From assembly GCA_030684405.1 (NCBI GenBank), contig JAUXYA010000008.1, positions 1-64,000 of the forward strand: a DNA stretch of 64,000 nucleotides, written 5' to 3'. Made by a program: the position numbers and the translations under genes. The stretch comes from Burkholderiales bacterium. GTDB taxonomy: Bacteria > Pseudomonadota > Gammaproteobacteria > Burkholderiales > SG8-41. Below, in pieces: positions 50,037 to 58,779 of this stretch. The notes below the pieces were generated by a model, which had not been told where the DNA came from, made no database searches, and saw nothing but the letters and a program-made list of their open reading frames with translations. Positions within the stretch are counted from its first letter, which is position 1. Each line of letters begins with the position of its first letter.

Positions 50037-51328
50037 GTCCCGACTCCTTTCCATGCGCGCGGCGCACCGCGCGGCTCCAGTTCCGAAAACCACAGTATCG
50101 AGGCTGCGGCCAGCTTGACCACGCAGGGCAGCAGCGCATAGACCCATGACAGCGGGGAACCCTGTTCCGCCACCGTCCCCGGCATATAGTCCAGCCATTG
50201 CAGCAGCGGCAATGCAATGCCCGCGGCGAGTGCCAGCGCCAGCTTCTCCAGCAAGTGCCAGAGACCGAAATAGGCGCCGTCGGGCCGCCCGTCGCGGCCT
50301 TCGTCATCATCAATCACATCGGCCAGCAGCGAGGCCGGCAGCGCGAGGTCGGCACCAAAAGCGAGCCCGGACAGGACGCAGACCGCGGCAAAAGCCACTA
50401 CATCACCAGCCCCCAAAGCATAGGCCCAGACAAATGCCGAGACAGCGACCGCCATCGCCAGCAGCCAGGCACGCGACTTGCCGATGCGCGCGGCCAGCCA
50501 GACCCACAGCGGCATGCCCGCGGCGCCAGCAACGAAATAGAGCACCAGAAACAGCGGCGTCAGGTCTGCCCGCTGCAGCACATCGGCAACAAAAAACAGC
50601 AGCAAGGTCGCCGGCACCGCCGCCGCAACGCCGTTGACCAGGAACACAAGGGCGAGCCTGCGAAAGCGCGGATTACGTAGCGGTTGCAACAGGGCGCGCA
50701 GCGTCACGGCTCGCGTCGCCACTGTCGCGGCTGCAGGGCCCGCCATCAGCGTGATGGTCGCCGCCACTAGCAGCAGCGGCAGATAACCGGCCGCAAACAA
50801 TGACAGGCCGGCGCGCGTGCCCTGCAGCCGCACCAGCAGTTCCGGAACCGCGGCAGCGAACAGCACGCCGGCGAGCGCGGCGATGCCGCGTGCCGCAGTG
50901 ATCCGGGTGCGCTCGACATAGTCGCGCGACAATGCGCTGCCCAGCGCGAAGTGCCCGATGCTGGCCGCGCTGAGGCCAAGGTATGTCAGCACCAACGAAC
51001 CGGCGAGCCAGATCGCGAGTCCCTCCCCCGCTGCCGGCGGGTTGAACAGCAGCCAGAAACCCGCTGCAAGCGGCAGCACCGCGCCGGCGATCATGGTTTT
51101 GCGGCCGCCGCGATGCGCGGGAATGCGATCGGCAAGGGCCCCCAGCAGCGGATCGCTGACCGCGTCGAGCAGGCGCACCGCGAGCAGCAGGAACCCGATC
51201 AGCGCGAGGTCGAGTCCGAGTTCGCTGTAATACTTCGGTACATGTACGTGCACCGGCAACGCCGCGACAGCCAGCGGCAACGCGACCGCGGCATAGGCCG
51301 CGAGTGCCCGCTTACCGAGCGCGGCCAT
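50033..51328 (-). CDS. MFS permease of the GPH (sugar:cation symporter-like) family
   Basis: 431 residues with about 12 membrane helices. The loop after helix 2 is DAVSDPLLGALADRIPAHRGGRK, the MFS_2/GPH mark, and YFGLWHLLEKLALALAAGIALPLLQW lies near the end. Homologues in these operons are not simple sugar carriers; lipid or lipid-precursor movement is possible but unproven. ATG 51328 overlaps the preceding gene by 17 bases. Confidence 0.8.
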   Translation of the reverse strand: MAALGKRALAAYAAVALPLAVAALPVHVHVPKYYSELGLDLALIGFLLLAVRLLDAVSDPLLGALADRIPAHRGGRKTMIAGAVLPLAAGFWLLFNPPAAGEGLAIWLAGSLVLTYLGLSAASIGHFALGSALSRDYVERTRITAARGIAALAGVLFAAAVPELLVRLQGTRAGLSLFAAGYLPLLLVAATITLMAGPAAATVATRAVTLRALLQPLRNPRFRRLALVFLVNGVAAAVPATLLLFFVADVLQRADLTPLFLVLYFVAGAAGMPLWVWLAARIGKSRAWLLAMAVAVSAFVWAYALGAGDVVAFAAVCVLSGLAFGADLALPASLLADVIDDDEGRDGRPDGAYFGLWHLLEKLALALAAGIALPLLQWLDYMPGTVAEQGSPLSWVYALLPCVVKLAAASILWFSELEPRGAPRAWKGVGT

Positions 51329-51857
51329 CGCCACCCAGCAATGCCGAGCGCAGGTCCGGCGTCTGGGTGCGTGGATCCAGCCAGATTTCGAAGAAACGCC
51401 GGGCAAATTCCGGGTCGTCGATGCTGCCCAGCGGCTGCGTCCCCGAATGGAATTGCGCACCGCGCCCCGGCAGATAAAGTCCTATCAGCCGGCTGCCCGC
51501 CTCGACATCCGGGAACACCGTGCGCATGCCGGCTTCCCAACGCGCCAGCCTCGCCTCGTCCGCCACCCCCATACGCCGCATCTCGTCGGCACTGGTGGCG
51601 GCAAGTTGCGCGCCGCTGATGCGCCGGGCATAGACAATGTCGAGTACATAGGGCGCGTCGGGCTGCCAGCGGCCATCGCGCGACCACAGGGCGGCGTCGT
51701 AAACATGAAAGCCCCACCAGCGCAGCCGCCCCTTGCCGACCATGCGGCAACTCTCGAGCACGCTGCACACCGGCACCGGCAATTGCGGCGGCACATTGAC
51801 TGCCGCAGCGGGCGCGGCGAGCAGCAGCGCCAGCGCGCAGAATGCCATCCTAAGCAT
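51312..51857 (-). CDS. Exported chalcone-isomerase-like protein
   Basis: 181 residues. A signal peptide (MAFCALALLLAAPAAA) is followed by a chalcone-isomerase-like domain: GKGRLRWWGFHVYDAALWS, VLDIVYARRISGAQLAATSADEMRRMG and DPEFARRFFEIWLDPRTQTPDLRSALLG. Bacterial members bind fatty acids or heme; no isomerase role is established. It overlaps the methyltransferase gene by 8 bases. Confidence 0.75.
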   Translation of the reverse strand: MLRMAFCALALLLAAPAAAVNVPPQLPVPVCSVLESCRMVGKGRLRWWGFHVYDAALWSRDGRWQPDAPYVLDIVYARRISGAQLAATSADEMRRMGVADEARLARWEAGMRTVFPDVEAGSRLIGLYLPGRGAQFHSGTQPLGSIDDPEFARRFFEIWLDPRTQTPDLRSALLGGDGRAR

Positions 51858-53064
51858 GCGTAAGCACCGCCTGCATCACACCAGTGGCGCCGGCACGGAA
51901 GCCGGCTTCGCAGTACGCCAGGTAAAAGCGCCAAGTGCGCATGAAGCGCTCGTCGAAGCCCTGCGCCTCGACCTGCGCGGCAACGGCGTGGAAGCGGCGG
52001 TGCCAGTGGCGCAGGGTTTCCGCGTAGTCGAGGCCGAAAGCATGCGTGCCGGCAAGGGCAAGTCCCTGTTCTGCCGCTTCTGCGCGAAAACGTTCCGGCG
52101 ACGGCAACATGCCACCCGGAAAAATATACTGCTGGATGAAGTCGGTACCGCCGCGATAACGCTCGAACTTGGATTCGGCAATGGTGATGGTTTGCACCAC
52201 GGCACGCCCCCCCGGTTTCAGCCTCTGGCGCAGGGCTGCGAAATACCCCGGCCAGTAGCGCTCACCGACGGCTTCGAACATCTCGATCGACGCGATGTGG
52301 TCATACTGGCCCTCCAGATCGCGGTAGTCGCAGAGCCTGAACTCGACACGATCCTGCAGACCGGCAGCAGCAATGCGCGCACGCGCGTATTCCAGTTGCG
52401 CCCCCGACACCGTGATGCCGGTGACCCTGCAACCGGCGCGAGCCGCATGCTCGGCAAAACCGCCCCAACCGCAGCCGACCTCGAGAATATGGTCTCCGGG
52501 CCGTGCGCCAAGTTCACGCAGGATGAGCGCGTACTTCGCTGTCTGGGCCTGCTCCAGGCTGAGCGACAGGTCGCCGTCAAACAACGCCGCAGAGTAGGTC
52601 ATCGTGCCATCCAGCCACAGCCGGTAGAACTCGTTACCGATGTCGTAGTGGGCATGGATGTTGCGGCGGCTGCCGGCCCGCGTATTCGGGCGCAGCCAGT
52701 GGCGGAGGCGATAGGCCAGAGTCGCCCACCAGCGCCCATGAATCGCCTGCTCGATGGCCTGCTCGTTCAGCGCGCCGAGCAGCAGCAGTTGGGTCAGGTC
52801 GTCCGTGCTCGCACGACCGGCGATGTATGCCTCGGCAAGGCCGATATCACCCTTCCTCAGAATGTCACTGCAGGTCTGCCAGTCGGCCAAGCTCAAGGTC
52901 GCATGCGGGCCGGGACGCGCGCCGGCGAACTCGAGATGTCTGCCATCGGGCGTGCGCAGGGTAATACTGCCAAAGCGCAGCCGTTCGAGCAGTCGAAACA
53001 GCCAGCGCGCGGCAGAAGGTTCATTGCCGGAAGGTGGTGCGGCATCGGTCAGTGTGTTGCTCAT
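51850..53064 (-). CDS. Cyclopropane-fatty-acyl-phospholipid synthase-like methyltransferase
   Basis: 404 residues. An N-terminal lipid-binding domain (DILRKGDIGLAEAYIAGRASTDDL) precedes a SAM methyltransferase core: HYDIGNEFYRLWLDGTMTYSAALF, VLEVGCGWGGFAEHAA with the E-x-GCGWGG motif, SIEMFEAVGERYWPGYF and DFIQQYIFPGGMLPS. It adds a methylene or methyl group to unsaturated acyl chains; furan fatty acid methyltransferases are similar. ATG 53064 overlaps the DUF1365 stop. Confidence 0.88.
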   Translation of the reverse strand: MSNTLTDAAPPSGNEPSAARWLFRLLERLRFGSITLRTPDGRHLEFAGARPGPHATLSLADWQTCSDILRKGDIGLAEAYIAGRASTDDLTQLLLLGALNEQAIEQAIHGRWWATLAYRLRHWLRPNTRAGSRRNIHAHYDIGNEFYRLWLDGTMTYSAALFDGDLSLSLEQAQTAKYALILRELGARPGDHILEVGCGWGGFAEHAARAGCRVTGITVSGAQLEYARARIAAAGLQDRVEFRLCDYRDLEGQYDHIASIEMFEAVGERYWPGYFAALRQRLKPGGRAVVQTITIAESKFERYRGGTDFIQQYIFPGGMLPSPERFRAEAAEQGLALAGTHAFGLDYAETLRHWHRRFHAVAAQVEAQGFDERFMRTWRFYLAYCEAGFRAGATGVMQAVLTHA

Positions 53065-53834
53065 CGTGTAGTGTCCTCCGAGGGCGGCAGGGGTTTCGGG
53101 AAAAACGGCACGCGCTTCAGCCACAGCCGCAGCGCGTGATAGTGGATGCGCAACATCACGCCGAAGGTCAGCGCGGGATGGCGCAGCAGCGCGTGCGCCA
53201 GTGCTGCGGCGGTAAGGGCCTGCGCCGAGCCGCCAACGCTGGTGATCAGCCGGTGGCCCCGGGCATCCTCGTAATCGATACGGAAACTGCAATGCGCCCC
53301 GGCATCAGCAAAGCGGAAGCGGTAGGCGCCGGAAACCGGAAAAAATGGCGACACATGAAAAACCTTGCGCGCCTCCAGCCAGTCGCCGGCAGCGATCGGA
53401 CGCGCGTCTTCGTGGGCCAGCAGGTAGTTGTGATGCTCGCCGAAGGTGTTACTGACTGCGGCGAGCACTGCACGCAGCGCCCCCTGCCGGTCGTGGCACA
53501 GCCAGAAGCTGACCGGATTGAACACATAGCCCAGGATCCGCGGAAAACACTGCAACCAGATCGCACCGTCGGCACAGGCCAGGTCGTGATCCGCGAGCAG
53601 GCCACGAATCCAGGGTTCCAGTGCACTGCCGTCGCGCGGACCATGGTCGGCATCGTGAAAGGTGCACAGGTTCCAGCGGTTGCGCGAACACAGGGCCGGC
53701 AGCTCCGGCTGCGGCCCGTCGATGCGCAGGCGCAGAAAAAACACGCCGTGACGAAAGGCGTGCACGGCCGGCGCATCGCGGTGATGCATCACCGTGCCCG
53801 TATAAAGCAGTGCGCGAGGCGACGCTGCAGTCAT
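53061..53834 (-). CDS. DUF1365 protein
   Basis: 257 residues: LLYTGTVMHHRDAPAVHAFRHGVFFLRLRID, FPRILGYVFNPVSFWLCHD, NTFGEHHNYLL and KVFHVSPFFPVSGAYRF. DUF1365 proteins are nearly always between an FAD-dependent oxidoreductase and a cyclopropane synthase-like gene, as here, and are presumed to work with them in acyl-chain modification. Mechanism unknown. ATGA overlaps on both sides. Confidence 0.85.
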   Translation of the reverse strand: MTAASPRALLYTGTVMHHRDAPAVHAFRHGVFFLRLRIDGPQPELPALCSRNRWNLCTFHDADHGPRDGSALEPWIRGLLADHDLACADGAIWLQCFPRILGYVFNPVSFWLCHDRQGALRAVLAAVSNTFGEHHNYLLAHEDARPIAAGDWLEARKVFHVSPFFPVSGAYRFRFADAGAHCSFRIDYEDARGHRLITSVGGSAQALTAAALAHALLRHPALTFGVMLRIHYHALRLWLKRVPFFPKPLPPSEDTTR

Positions 53835-55138
53835 GCGGCAACCTTCAATGCCTCGGGCTGGGACAGCCAGGGCGCGGCAATTCCGAGGTCTGCGCCCACC
53901 GCCATGCCTGCCTTCAGACCATCCTCATGGAAACCGTAACCTGTCCATGCGCCGCAGAACCAGGTGTTGCGGCGTCCCTGCAGTCGGGGCAGACGTGCCT
54001 GTGCCGCATCGCTGCCGACATCGAATACCGGATGGGCATAAATATAATGGTCGATCACGGCATCAGCGCGCGGCGCGCGCGATGGATTCAGGGTGACGAT
54101 CACCGGCCGCTGGAACGGCAGGGGCTGCAGCTTGTTGATCAGGTAGCTGACGCCGACCGGCCTGCCGGCATCGGCCTCACCGCCAGCGTGGTAGTTCCAG
54201 GCCGACCAGGCCGAATGCGCGCGTGGCAGGAAGCTTTCGTCGGTATGCAGGACCACCTCGTTGTCCTGCCAGGCCACCGCGCCCAACACCGCGCGCTCTT
54301 CCGCGTCGGCATCAGCGAGCAGGCGCAAGGCCTGGTCGCTGTGACAGGCCAGCACCACGGCATCGAAGCGCGCTTCCGCGCCGCCGGCCTGCAACACGAC
54401 GCCCTGTTCCCGGCGGCGCACCGCGGTAACGGGCGTGGCGAGGCGTATTTCGGCGATATCCGCTGCAAGCTTTTCAACATAACTGCGCGCACCACCGGTC
54501 ACGGTGCGCCATTGCGGACGGTCCTTGACCTGGAGCAGGCCATGGTTGTCGCAAAACCGGAAAAAAGTCTGTGCCGGATAACACAGCATGGCTGCGGTCG
54601 GGCAGGACCAGATGGCGCCCGCCATCGGCAGCAGGTACCAGTCGCGGAACGCGCGTCCATAGCCTCCGGCATCAAGAAATTCGCCGAGGGATCCCGCAGT
54701 GCCGGATGCTGCGCGGGCCAGCGCCGTTGCCTCGCGGTTGAAACGCAGGATGTCGACCAACATGCCCCAGAACGTGGGGCGCAACAGATTGCGGCGCTGC
54801 GCGAACACTGTGTCGAGGCTGGCGCCGGCCCACTCGATGCCCGCGTCCTCAAGGCGCACCGAGAACGACATGTCGCTGGCACAGGACTGCACGCCAATGT
54901 AGTCGAACAACGCAATCAGGTTGGGATAAGTGCGGTTGTTGTACACCAGGAAACCGGTATCGACCGGTGCGCTGATGCCGTCGAGCGTAACGTCGACGGT
55001 GTGCGTATGCCCCCCGAGGTAGTTATTGGCCTCGAACAGGGTCACCGCATGGCGTTGCGACAGCAGCCAGGCGGCGGAGAGACCGGAGATGCCCGAGCCG
55101 ATCACGGCAATGCGCTTGCCCTGTGCGCCGGGATGCAT
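53831..55138 (-). CDS. FAD-dependent amine-oxidase-like oxidoreductase
   Basis: 435 residues. The dinucleotide fold IAVIGSGISGLSAAWLLS starts at residue 9; GGHTHTVDV, DTGFLVYNNRTYPNLIALF, PTAAMLCYPAQTFFRFCDNHGLL and the C-terminal FCGAWTGYGFHEDGLKAGM match the NAD/FAD-binding protein group paired with DUF1365. Rhodobacter and Pseudomonas homologues belong to singlet-oxygen or light regulons; desaturase or saturase action on fatty acyl chains has been proposed. The gene begins two bases after the folE2 stop. Confidence 0.85.
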   Translation of the reverse strand: MHPGAQGKRIAVIGSGISGLSAAWLLSQRHAVTLFEANNYLGGHTHTVDVTLDGISAPVDTGFLVYNNRTYPNLIALFDYIGVQSCASDMSFSVRLEDAGIEWAGASLDTVFAQRRNLLRPTFWGMLVDILRFNREATALARAASGTAGSLGEFLDAGGYGRAFRDWYLLPMAGAIWSCPTAAMLCYPAQTFFRFCDNHGLLQVKDRPQWRTVTGGARSYVEKLAADIAEIRLATPVTAVRRREQGVVLQAGGAEARFDAVVLACHSDQALRLLADADAEERAVLGAVAWQDNEVVLHTDESFLPRAHSAWSAWNYHAGGEADAGRPVGVSYLINKLQPLPFQRPVIVTLNPSRAPRADAVIDHYIYAHPVFDVGSDAAQARLPRLQGRRNTWFCGAWTGYGFHEDGLKAGMAVGADLGIAAPWLSQPEALKVAA

Positions 55139-55139
55139 G

Positions 55140-55934
55140 CTATTTCACCCGCTCGATCAGCGCGTAGGCCGAGTGATTGTGAATCGATTCGAAGTTCTCG
55201 GCTTCCACGGTATAGCTGCGCACACGCGGATCGACATCGAGGCGCAGCGCGATGTCGCGCACCAGATCCTCAACGAACTTCGGATTGTCGTAAGCCTTTT
55301 CGGTCACGTACTTCTCGTCAGGCCGCTTCAGCAACCCGTAGACCTCGCAGGAGGCCTCCTGCTCGGCGATCCCGGCCAACTCCTCAATCGCCAGCGGTTC
55401 CGCGCACTGCACCGTGATGGTGATCTCGGAGCGCTGGTTGTGGGCACCATATGCGGAAATCTCCTTCGAACAGGGACAAAGGCTCGTCGCCGGCGCCGAT
55501 ACCCGGGTCGTGAACACGGCGCCCTCCGGCGTCTGCTCGCCGCGGAACATCACGCGGTAATCAAGCAGGCTTTCGACGCCTGAAACCGGCGCACGCTTGC
55601 GGATGAAATAGGGAAAACGCATTTCGATCGTGCCGCTCAGCGCATCGAGCCGCTGCAGCATGCGCTCGAGCAGGCGGGTGAAGGACGCCGCATCAATCGC
55701 CTCGTCGCATTGCTGCAGGACTTCAATGAAGCGCGACATGTGGGTGCCCTTGACCTCGGGCGGCAGGCCCACGGTCATATCGACCGTGGCCACCGTCGGC
55801 ACCGCAGCGCCGCCGACAGCTGCAATGCGCAGGGGATGGACCAGCGCCTTGACGCCGACGCGGTTGATGTAGACGTTGCGGCGATCGGCAATCGACTGCA
55901 CATCAGGCAACAGCCATTTTTCCGGTGCATTCAT
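55140..55934 (-). CDS. folE2: GTP cyclohydrolase IB (FolE2)
   Basis: 264 residues of the COG1469 type: DVQSIADRRNVYINRVGVK, GLPPEVKGTHMSRFIEVL, the metal-binding Cys and His in TSLCPCSKEISAYGAHNQRS and ESIHNHSAYA near the end. It turns GTP into dihydroneopterin triphosphate, the entry to folates and pterins. ATG 55934 has AGGAG seven bases upstream. It leads the nine-gene minus-strand operon, which is odd for a folate gene; a pterin or methenyl-folate need of the photolyase or lipid enzymes may explain it. Confidence 0.92.
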   Translation of the reverse strand: MNAPEKWLLPDVQSIADRRNVYINRVGVKALVHPLRIAAVGGAAVPTVATVDMTVGLPPEVKGTHMSRFIEVLQQCDEAIDAASFTRLLERMLQRLDALSGTIEMRFPYFIRKRAPVSGVESLLDYRVMFRGEQTPEGAVFTTRVSAPATSLCPCSKEISAYGAHNQRSEITITVQCAEPLAIEELAGIAEQEASCEVYGLLKRPDEKYVTEKAYDNPKFVEDLVRDIALRLDVDPRVRSYTVEAENFESIHNHSAYALIERVK

Positions 55935-56130
55935 GTTCAACTCCTGTCTTGTGCAAAACCAATCTTGCCGTCGGCGTAAAGCCAAGTCTCCATTACATAT
56001 AAAGGAGAGTTACGCCGATATGCAGATTGACTTTGTCCAACTAATGACCAATAATGTCTTGGTCAAAGATACAGAAATGAACCGAAAATTCCTATATTTT
56101 CACGATTAATCCTTATTTTGTCCAAGACAT
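55935..56130. promoter_or_regulatory. Divergent control region of the folE2 and MerR-B12 operons
   Basis: AT-rich 196-bp gap. Four half-sites of type TTGG(A/T)CA occur: CTTTGTCCAA (56031-56040), TGACCAAT (56045-56052), TTGGTCAAAG (56059-56068) and TTTGTCCAAG (56117-56126). Sites two and three make the perfect dyad TGACCAA-N7-TTGGTCA; sites one and three are also inverted with one mismatch. The last site overlaps TTGGAC, a possible -35 for the minus strand with TATAGG or AAATAT downstream at long spacing. Regulator binding is inferred. Confidence 0.7.
56027..56055 (+). promoter_or_regulatory. Sigma70 promoter of the MerR-B12 operon
   Basis: TTGACT (56027-56032) and AATAAT (56050-56055) are 17 bp apart, each with five of six consensus matches. 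Predicted start near 56062, a leader of about 70 nt. Two half-sites lie in the spacer and a third covers the start site, which fits repression by occlusion. Confidence 0.75.
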
Positions 56131-57060
56131 ATGAAAACGATACCGGACAGCAGCATTGATGCTCATGCGGCCTGCTACAACATCGCCGCCGTCGAACGTG
56201 ATACCGGTTTGTCCAAGGACACACTGCGTGTATGGGAGCGACGCTACGGTTTTCCGAAGCCGCGGCGCGACCAGCACGACGAGCGCCTGTACTCGCTGCC
56301 CGACCTCGAGAAACTGCGCCTGTTGCGCCTGCTGATTGATTACGGGCACCGTCCCGGCAAGATCATTAATTGCAGCACCGCCGAACTCGCTCAACTGATC
56401 AGCTCGCGCGCGCCGATAAAATCGCCGCCGCCCGAGATCGCCTCGATCATCGACCTGTTGCTCCAGCACGATGTGGAGAATTTCCGCAACGCCCTGCTGC
56501 AGGCGCTGATGAAGCAGGGCTTGCTGCGTTTCGTCACTGAGACCGTGGCCGGCCTCAACCACTGGATTGGCGAAGCCTGGCTCTCCGGCCGCATCGCGGT
56601 GTTCGACGAGCACCTCTACTCCGAACACATCCAGAACATCCTGCGCAACGCGATCATTGCCCAGCCCGGTCGCGGCTCGGGCCCGAGAGTACTGCTGACC
56701 TCTCTGCCCGGCGAGAAACACCGAATCGGCCTGCTGATGGTCGAGGCTGTGCTGATCGCCGAAGGCGCGGCCTGCGTCGCGCTCGGCACCGAAACGCCGA
56801 TCATCGACATCAAGAACGCGGTCCCGGCCTACCGGGTCGATGTCGTTGCACTGTCCTTCAGCAGCGCGATCACCCAAACCGCGGCGCTCGCCGGTCTCGC
56901 CGAGTTGCGCACCTTGCTGCCCGAAACAGTCGAGGTCTGGGGCGGTGGCGGCGCGCTGGTCCGCGCGCGCAAGGCTGCGCCTGGCGTTCTGCTGCTGCGC
57001 TCCTTCGACGACCTGCGTTATGCCCTGGAGCGCTGGCGCGTCGAACACGTCGCGCACTGA
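56131..57060 (+). CDS. MerR-family cobalamin-binding regulator (CarH/LitR-like photoreceptor)
   Basis: 309 residues. Residues about 15-85 are a MerR winged helix (YNIAAVERDTGLSKDTLRVWERRYGFPKP). The middle domain carries W-x9-EH (WLSGRIAVFDEH), the cap over adenosylcobalamin in CarH, and the Rossmann domain has GEKHRIG, the E/DxHxxG motif giving the cobalt its lower His ligand. In CarH and LitR, light breaks the Co-C bond and the tetramer leaves DNA. All ligands are kept, so light control is likely but not shown. No strong ribosome site precedes ATG 56131. Confidence 0.9.
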   Translation: MKTIPDSSIDAHAACYNIAAVERDTGLSKDTLRVWERRYGFPKPRRDQHDERLYSLPDLEKLRLLRLLIDYGHRPGKIINCSTAELAQLISSRAPIKSPPPEIASIIDLLLQHDVENFRNALLQALMKQGLLRFVTETVAGLNHWIGEAWLSGRIAVFDEHLYSEHIQNILRNAIIAQPGRGSGPRVLLTSLPGEKHRIGLLMVEAVLIAEGAACVALGTETPIIDIKNAVPAYRVDVVALSFSSAITQTAALAGLAELRTLLPETVEVWGGGGALVRARKAAPGVLLLRSFDDLRYALERWRVEHVAH

Positions 57061-57078
57061 ACACCTGCGGTCAGACAC

Positions 57079-57207
57079 ATGCGCAAGTCGGATCTTCCGG
57101 TCAAGACCTGTGCGGCCTGTGGTCGGCCCATGGTCTGGCGCAAGCACTGGGCAAAGAACTGGGAGGCCGTCAAATACTGCTCAGCGCGTTGTCGGCGCAG
57201 CCGCTGA
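57079..57207 (+). CDS. DUF2256 zinc-ribbon mini-protein
   Basis: 42 residues, begin MRKSDLPVKTCAACGRPMV and end YCSARCRRSR. Two CxxC-type pairs (CAAC and CSARC) predict a zinc knuckle; WRKHWAKNWEAVKYCS is the family core. DUF2256 genes sit beside cryptochrome/photolyase-like genes in many bacteria; function unknown. It lies 18 nt after the MerR stop, and the photolyase ATG begins two bases after its own stop, so all three are coupled. Confidence 0.88.
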   Translation: MRKSDLPVKTCAACGRPMVWRKHWAKNWEAVKYCSARCRRSR

Positions 57208-57209
57208 AC

Positions 57210-58745
57210 ATGCGCAACCTCGTCCTGATCCTTGGCGACCAGCTCGACGCCGACAGCGCCGCGTTGTCCGGCTTCGATCCGCAGCACGACCGCGTGGTGA
57301 TGATCGAATGCCCTGCCGAGGCCACCCATGTGTGGAGCCACAAGGCACGCATTGTGCTGTTCCTGTCGGCGATGCGGCACTTTGCGGAATTGCTGCGTGA
57401 CCGCGGCTGGCCGGTCAGCTACAGGGCCACGGATGATCCTGCACCGGCGGCGACCCTCGCTGACGGCCTGATTGCCGAGATCGGTCAACACCTGCCCGAA
57501 CGCGTGGTGGTCTGTGAGCCGGGCGAGCTGCGCGTGCGCGAAATGCTTGAGCAGGCTTGCCACGATTCAGGCCTGCCACTGGAAATCCGCCCGGACACGC
57601 ACTTCCTGTGCAGCAGCGCCGAGTTTACGGCGTGGGCCGGCTCGCGCAAGGTGCTGCGCATGGAGTTCTTTTACCGCGAGATGCGCCGCCGGCACCGAGT
57701 GCTGCTCGAGGATGGCACCCCTGCGGGAGGCCGCTGGAACTTCGACGCGGCCAACCGCTCGGCCTTCCCGAAAGCCGGGCCCCCGGCGCTGCCACAGCCA
57801 CTGCGCTTCGCTCCTGACGGCATCACCCGCGCCGTGATCGATCTGGTTGTCAGACGTTATGCTGATCACCCGGGCACGCTTGAGGACTTCGGCTGGCCGG
57901 TGACACATGAGGACGCACGAACGGCGCTGGCCGATTTCATCGAACACCGCCTGTCCGGCTTCGGCCGCCACCAGGATGCGATGTGGACGGACATGCCCTT
58001 CGGCTGGCACTCACTGCTGTCGGTGGCATTGAACCTCAAGCTGCTAAACCCGCGCGAAGTGATTGCGGCGGCGGTCGATGCCTGGCAGCGCGGCCAGGCG
58101 CCGCTGCCTGCAGTCGAGGGCTTCGTGCGTCAGATCCTCGGCTGGCGCGAGTTCGTCCGCGGCGTCTACTGGCTGGACATGCCGCAACTGCTCGAAGCCA
58201 ACCACTTCGGCCACGAGCACCCGCTGCCCGCCTGGTACTGGACCGGCGAGACACAGATGAACTGCCTGCACCAGGCCATCGGCCAGACCCTGCGCTACGG
58301 CTATGCCCACCATATCCAGCGGCTGATGGTGACCGGCAATTTCGCGCTGCTCGCCGGGCTGCAGCCGCGCGCGGTGCACGAGTGGTATCTGGCGGTGTAT
58401 GTCGATGCCGTCGAGTGGGCTGAACTGCCCAATACCGCGGGCATGGCGCTCTATGCCAACAGCGGGCGCTTCACCAGCAAGCCCTATGTCGCCTCCGGCG
58501 CCTACATCGGCCGCATGAGCAATTACTGCCGCGGCTGCCGCTACGACCCGAAATTGCGCAGCGGACCGCGCGCCTGCCCGTACACCGTGCTCTACTGGAA
58601 CTTCCTCGACCGCCACGAAGTCGAATTTTCCGCCAACCCCCGCACGGTGCTGATGGCCCGCAACATCTCGCGCCTCAGTCCGGCCGAGAGAGGGGCGATC
58701 CGGCAGTCGGCTGATCGCATTCTTGCAACAATTCAGCAACTATGA
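57210..58745 (+). CDS. phrB: FeS-type (6-4) photolyase / bacterial cryptochrome (PhrB/CryB family)
   Basis: 511 residues. LVLILGDQLDADSAAL starts the antenna domain; YAHHIQRLMVTGNFALLAG lies in the FAD domain. The four iron-sulfur cysteines are present: NCLHQAIG, then C-x2-C-x12-C in YCRGCRYDPKLRSGPRACPY, the spacing seen in Agrobacterium PhrB. Such proteins repair (6-4) photoproducts using FAD, with a lumazine antenna and a 4Fe-4S cluster. ATG 57210 is taken; an earlier in-frame TTG-like start is unlikely. Confidence 0.92.
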   Translation: MRNLVLILGDQLDADSAALSGFDPQHDRVVMIECPAEATHVWSHKARIVLFLSAMRHFAELLRDRGWPVSYRATDDPAPAATLADGLIAEIGQHLPERVVVCEPGELRVREMLEQACHDSGLPLEIRPDTHFLCSSAEFTAWAGSRKVLRMEFFYREMRRRHRVLLEDGTPAGGRWNFDAANRSAFPKAGPPALPQPLRFAPDGITRAVIDLVVRRYADHPGTLEDFGWPVTHEDARTALADFIEHRLSGFGRHQDAMWTDMPFGWHSLLSVALNLKLLNPREVIAAAVDAWQRGQAPLPAVEGFVRQILGWREFVRGVYWLDMPQLLEANHFGHEHPLPAWYWTGETQMNCLHQAIGQTLRYGYAHHIQRLMVTGNFALLAGLQPRAVHEWYLAVYVDAVEWAELPNTAGMALYANSGRFTSKPYVASGAYIGRMSNYCRGCRYDPKLRSGPRACPYTVLYWNFLDRHEVEFSANPRTVLMARNISRLSPAERGAIRQSADRILATIQQL

Positions 58746-58779
58746 TTATGTTCGTCCCGTCAAGTCCCCGGAGACCCTG

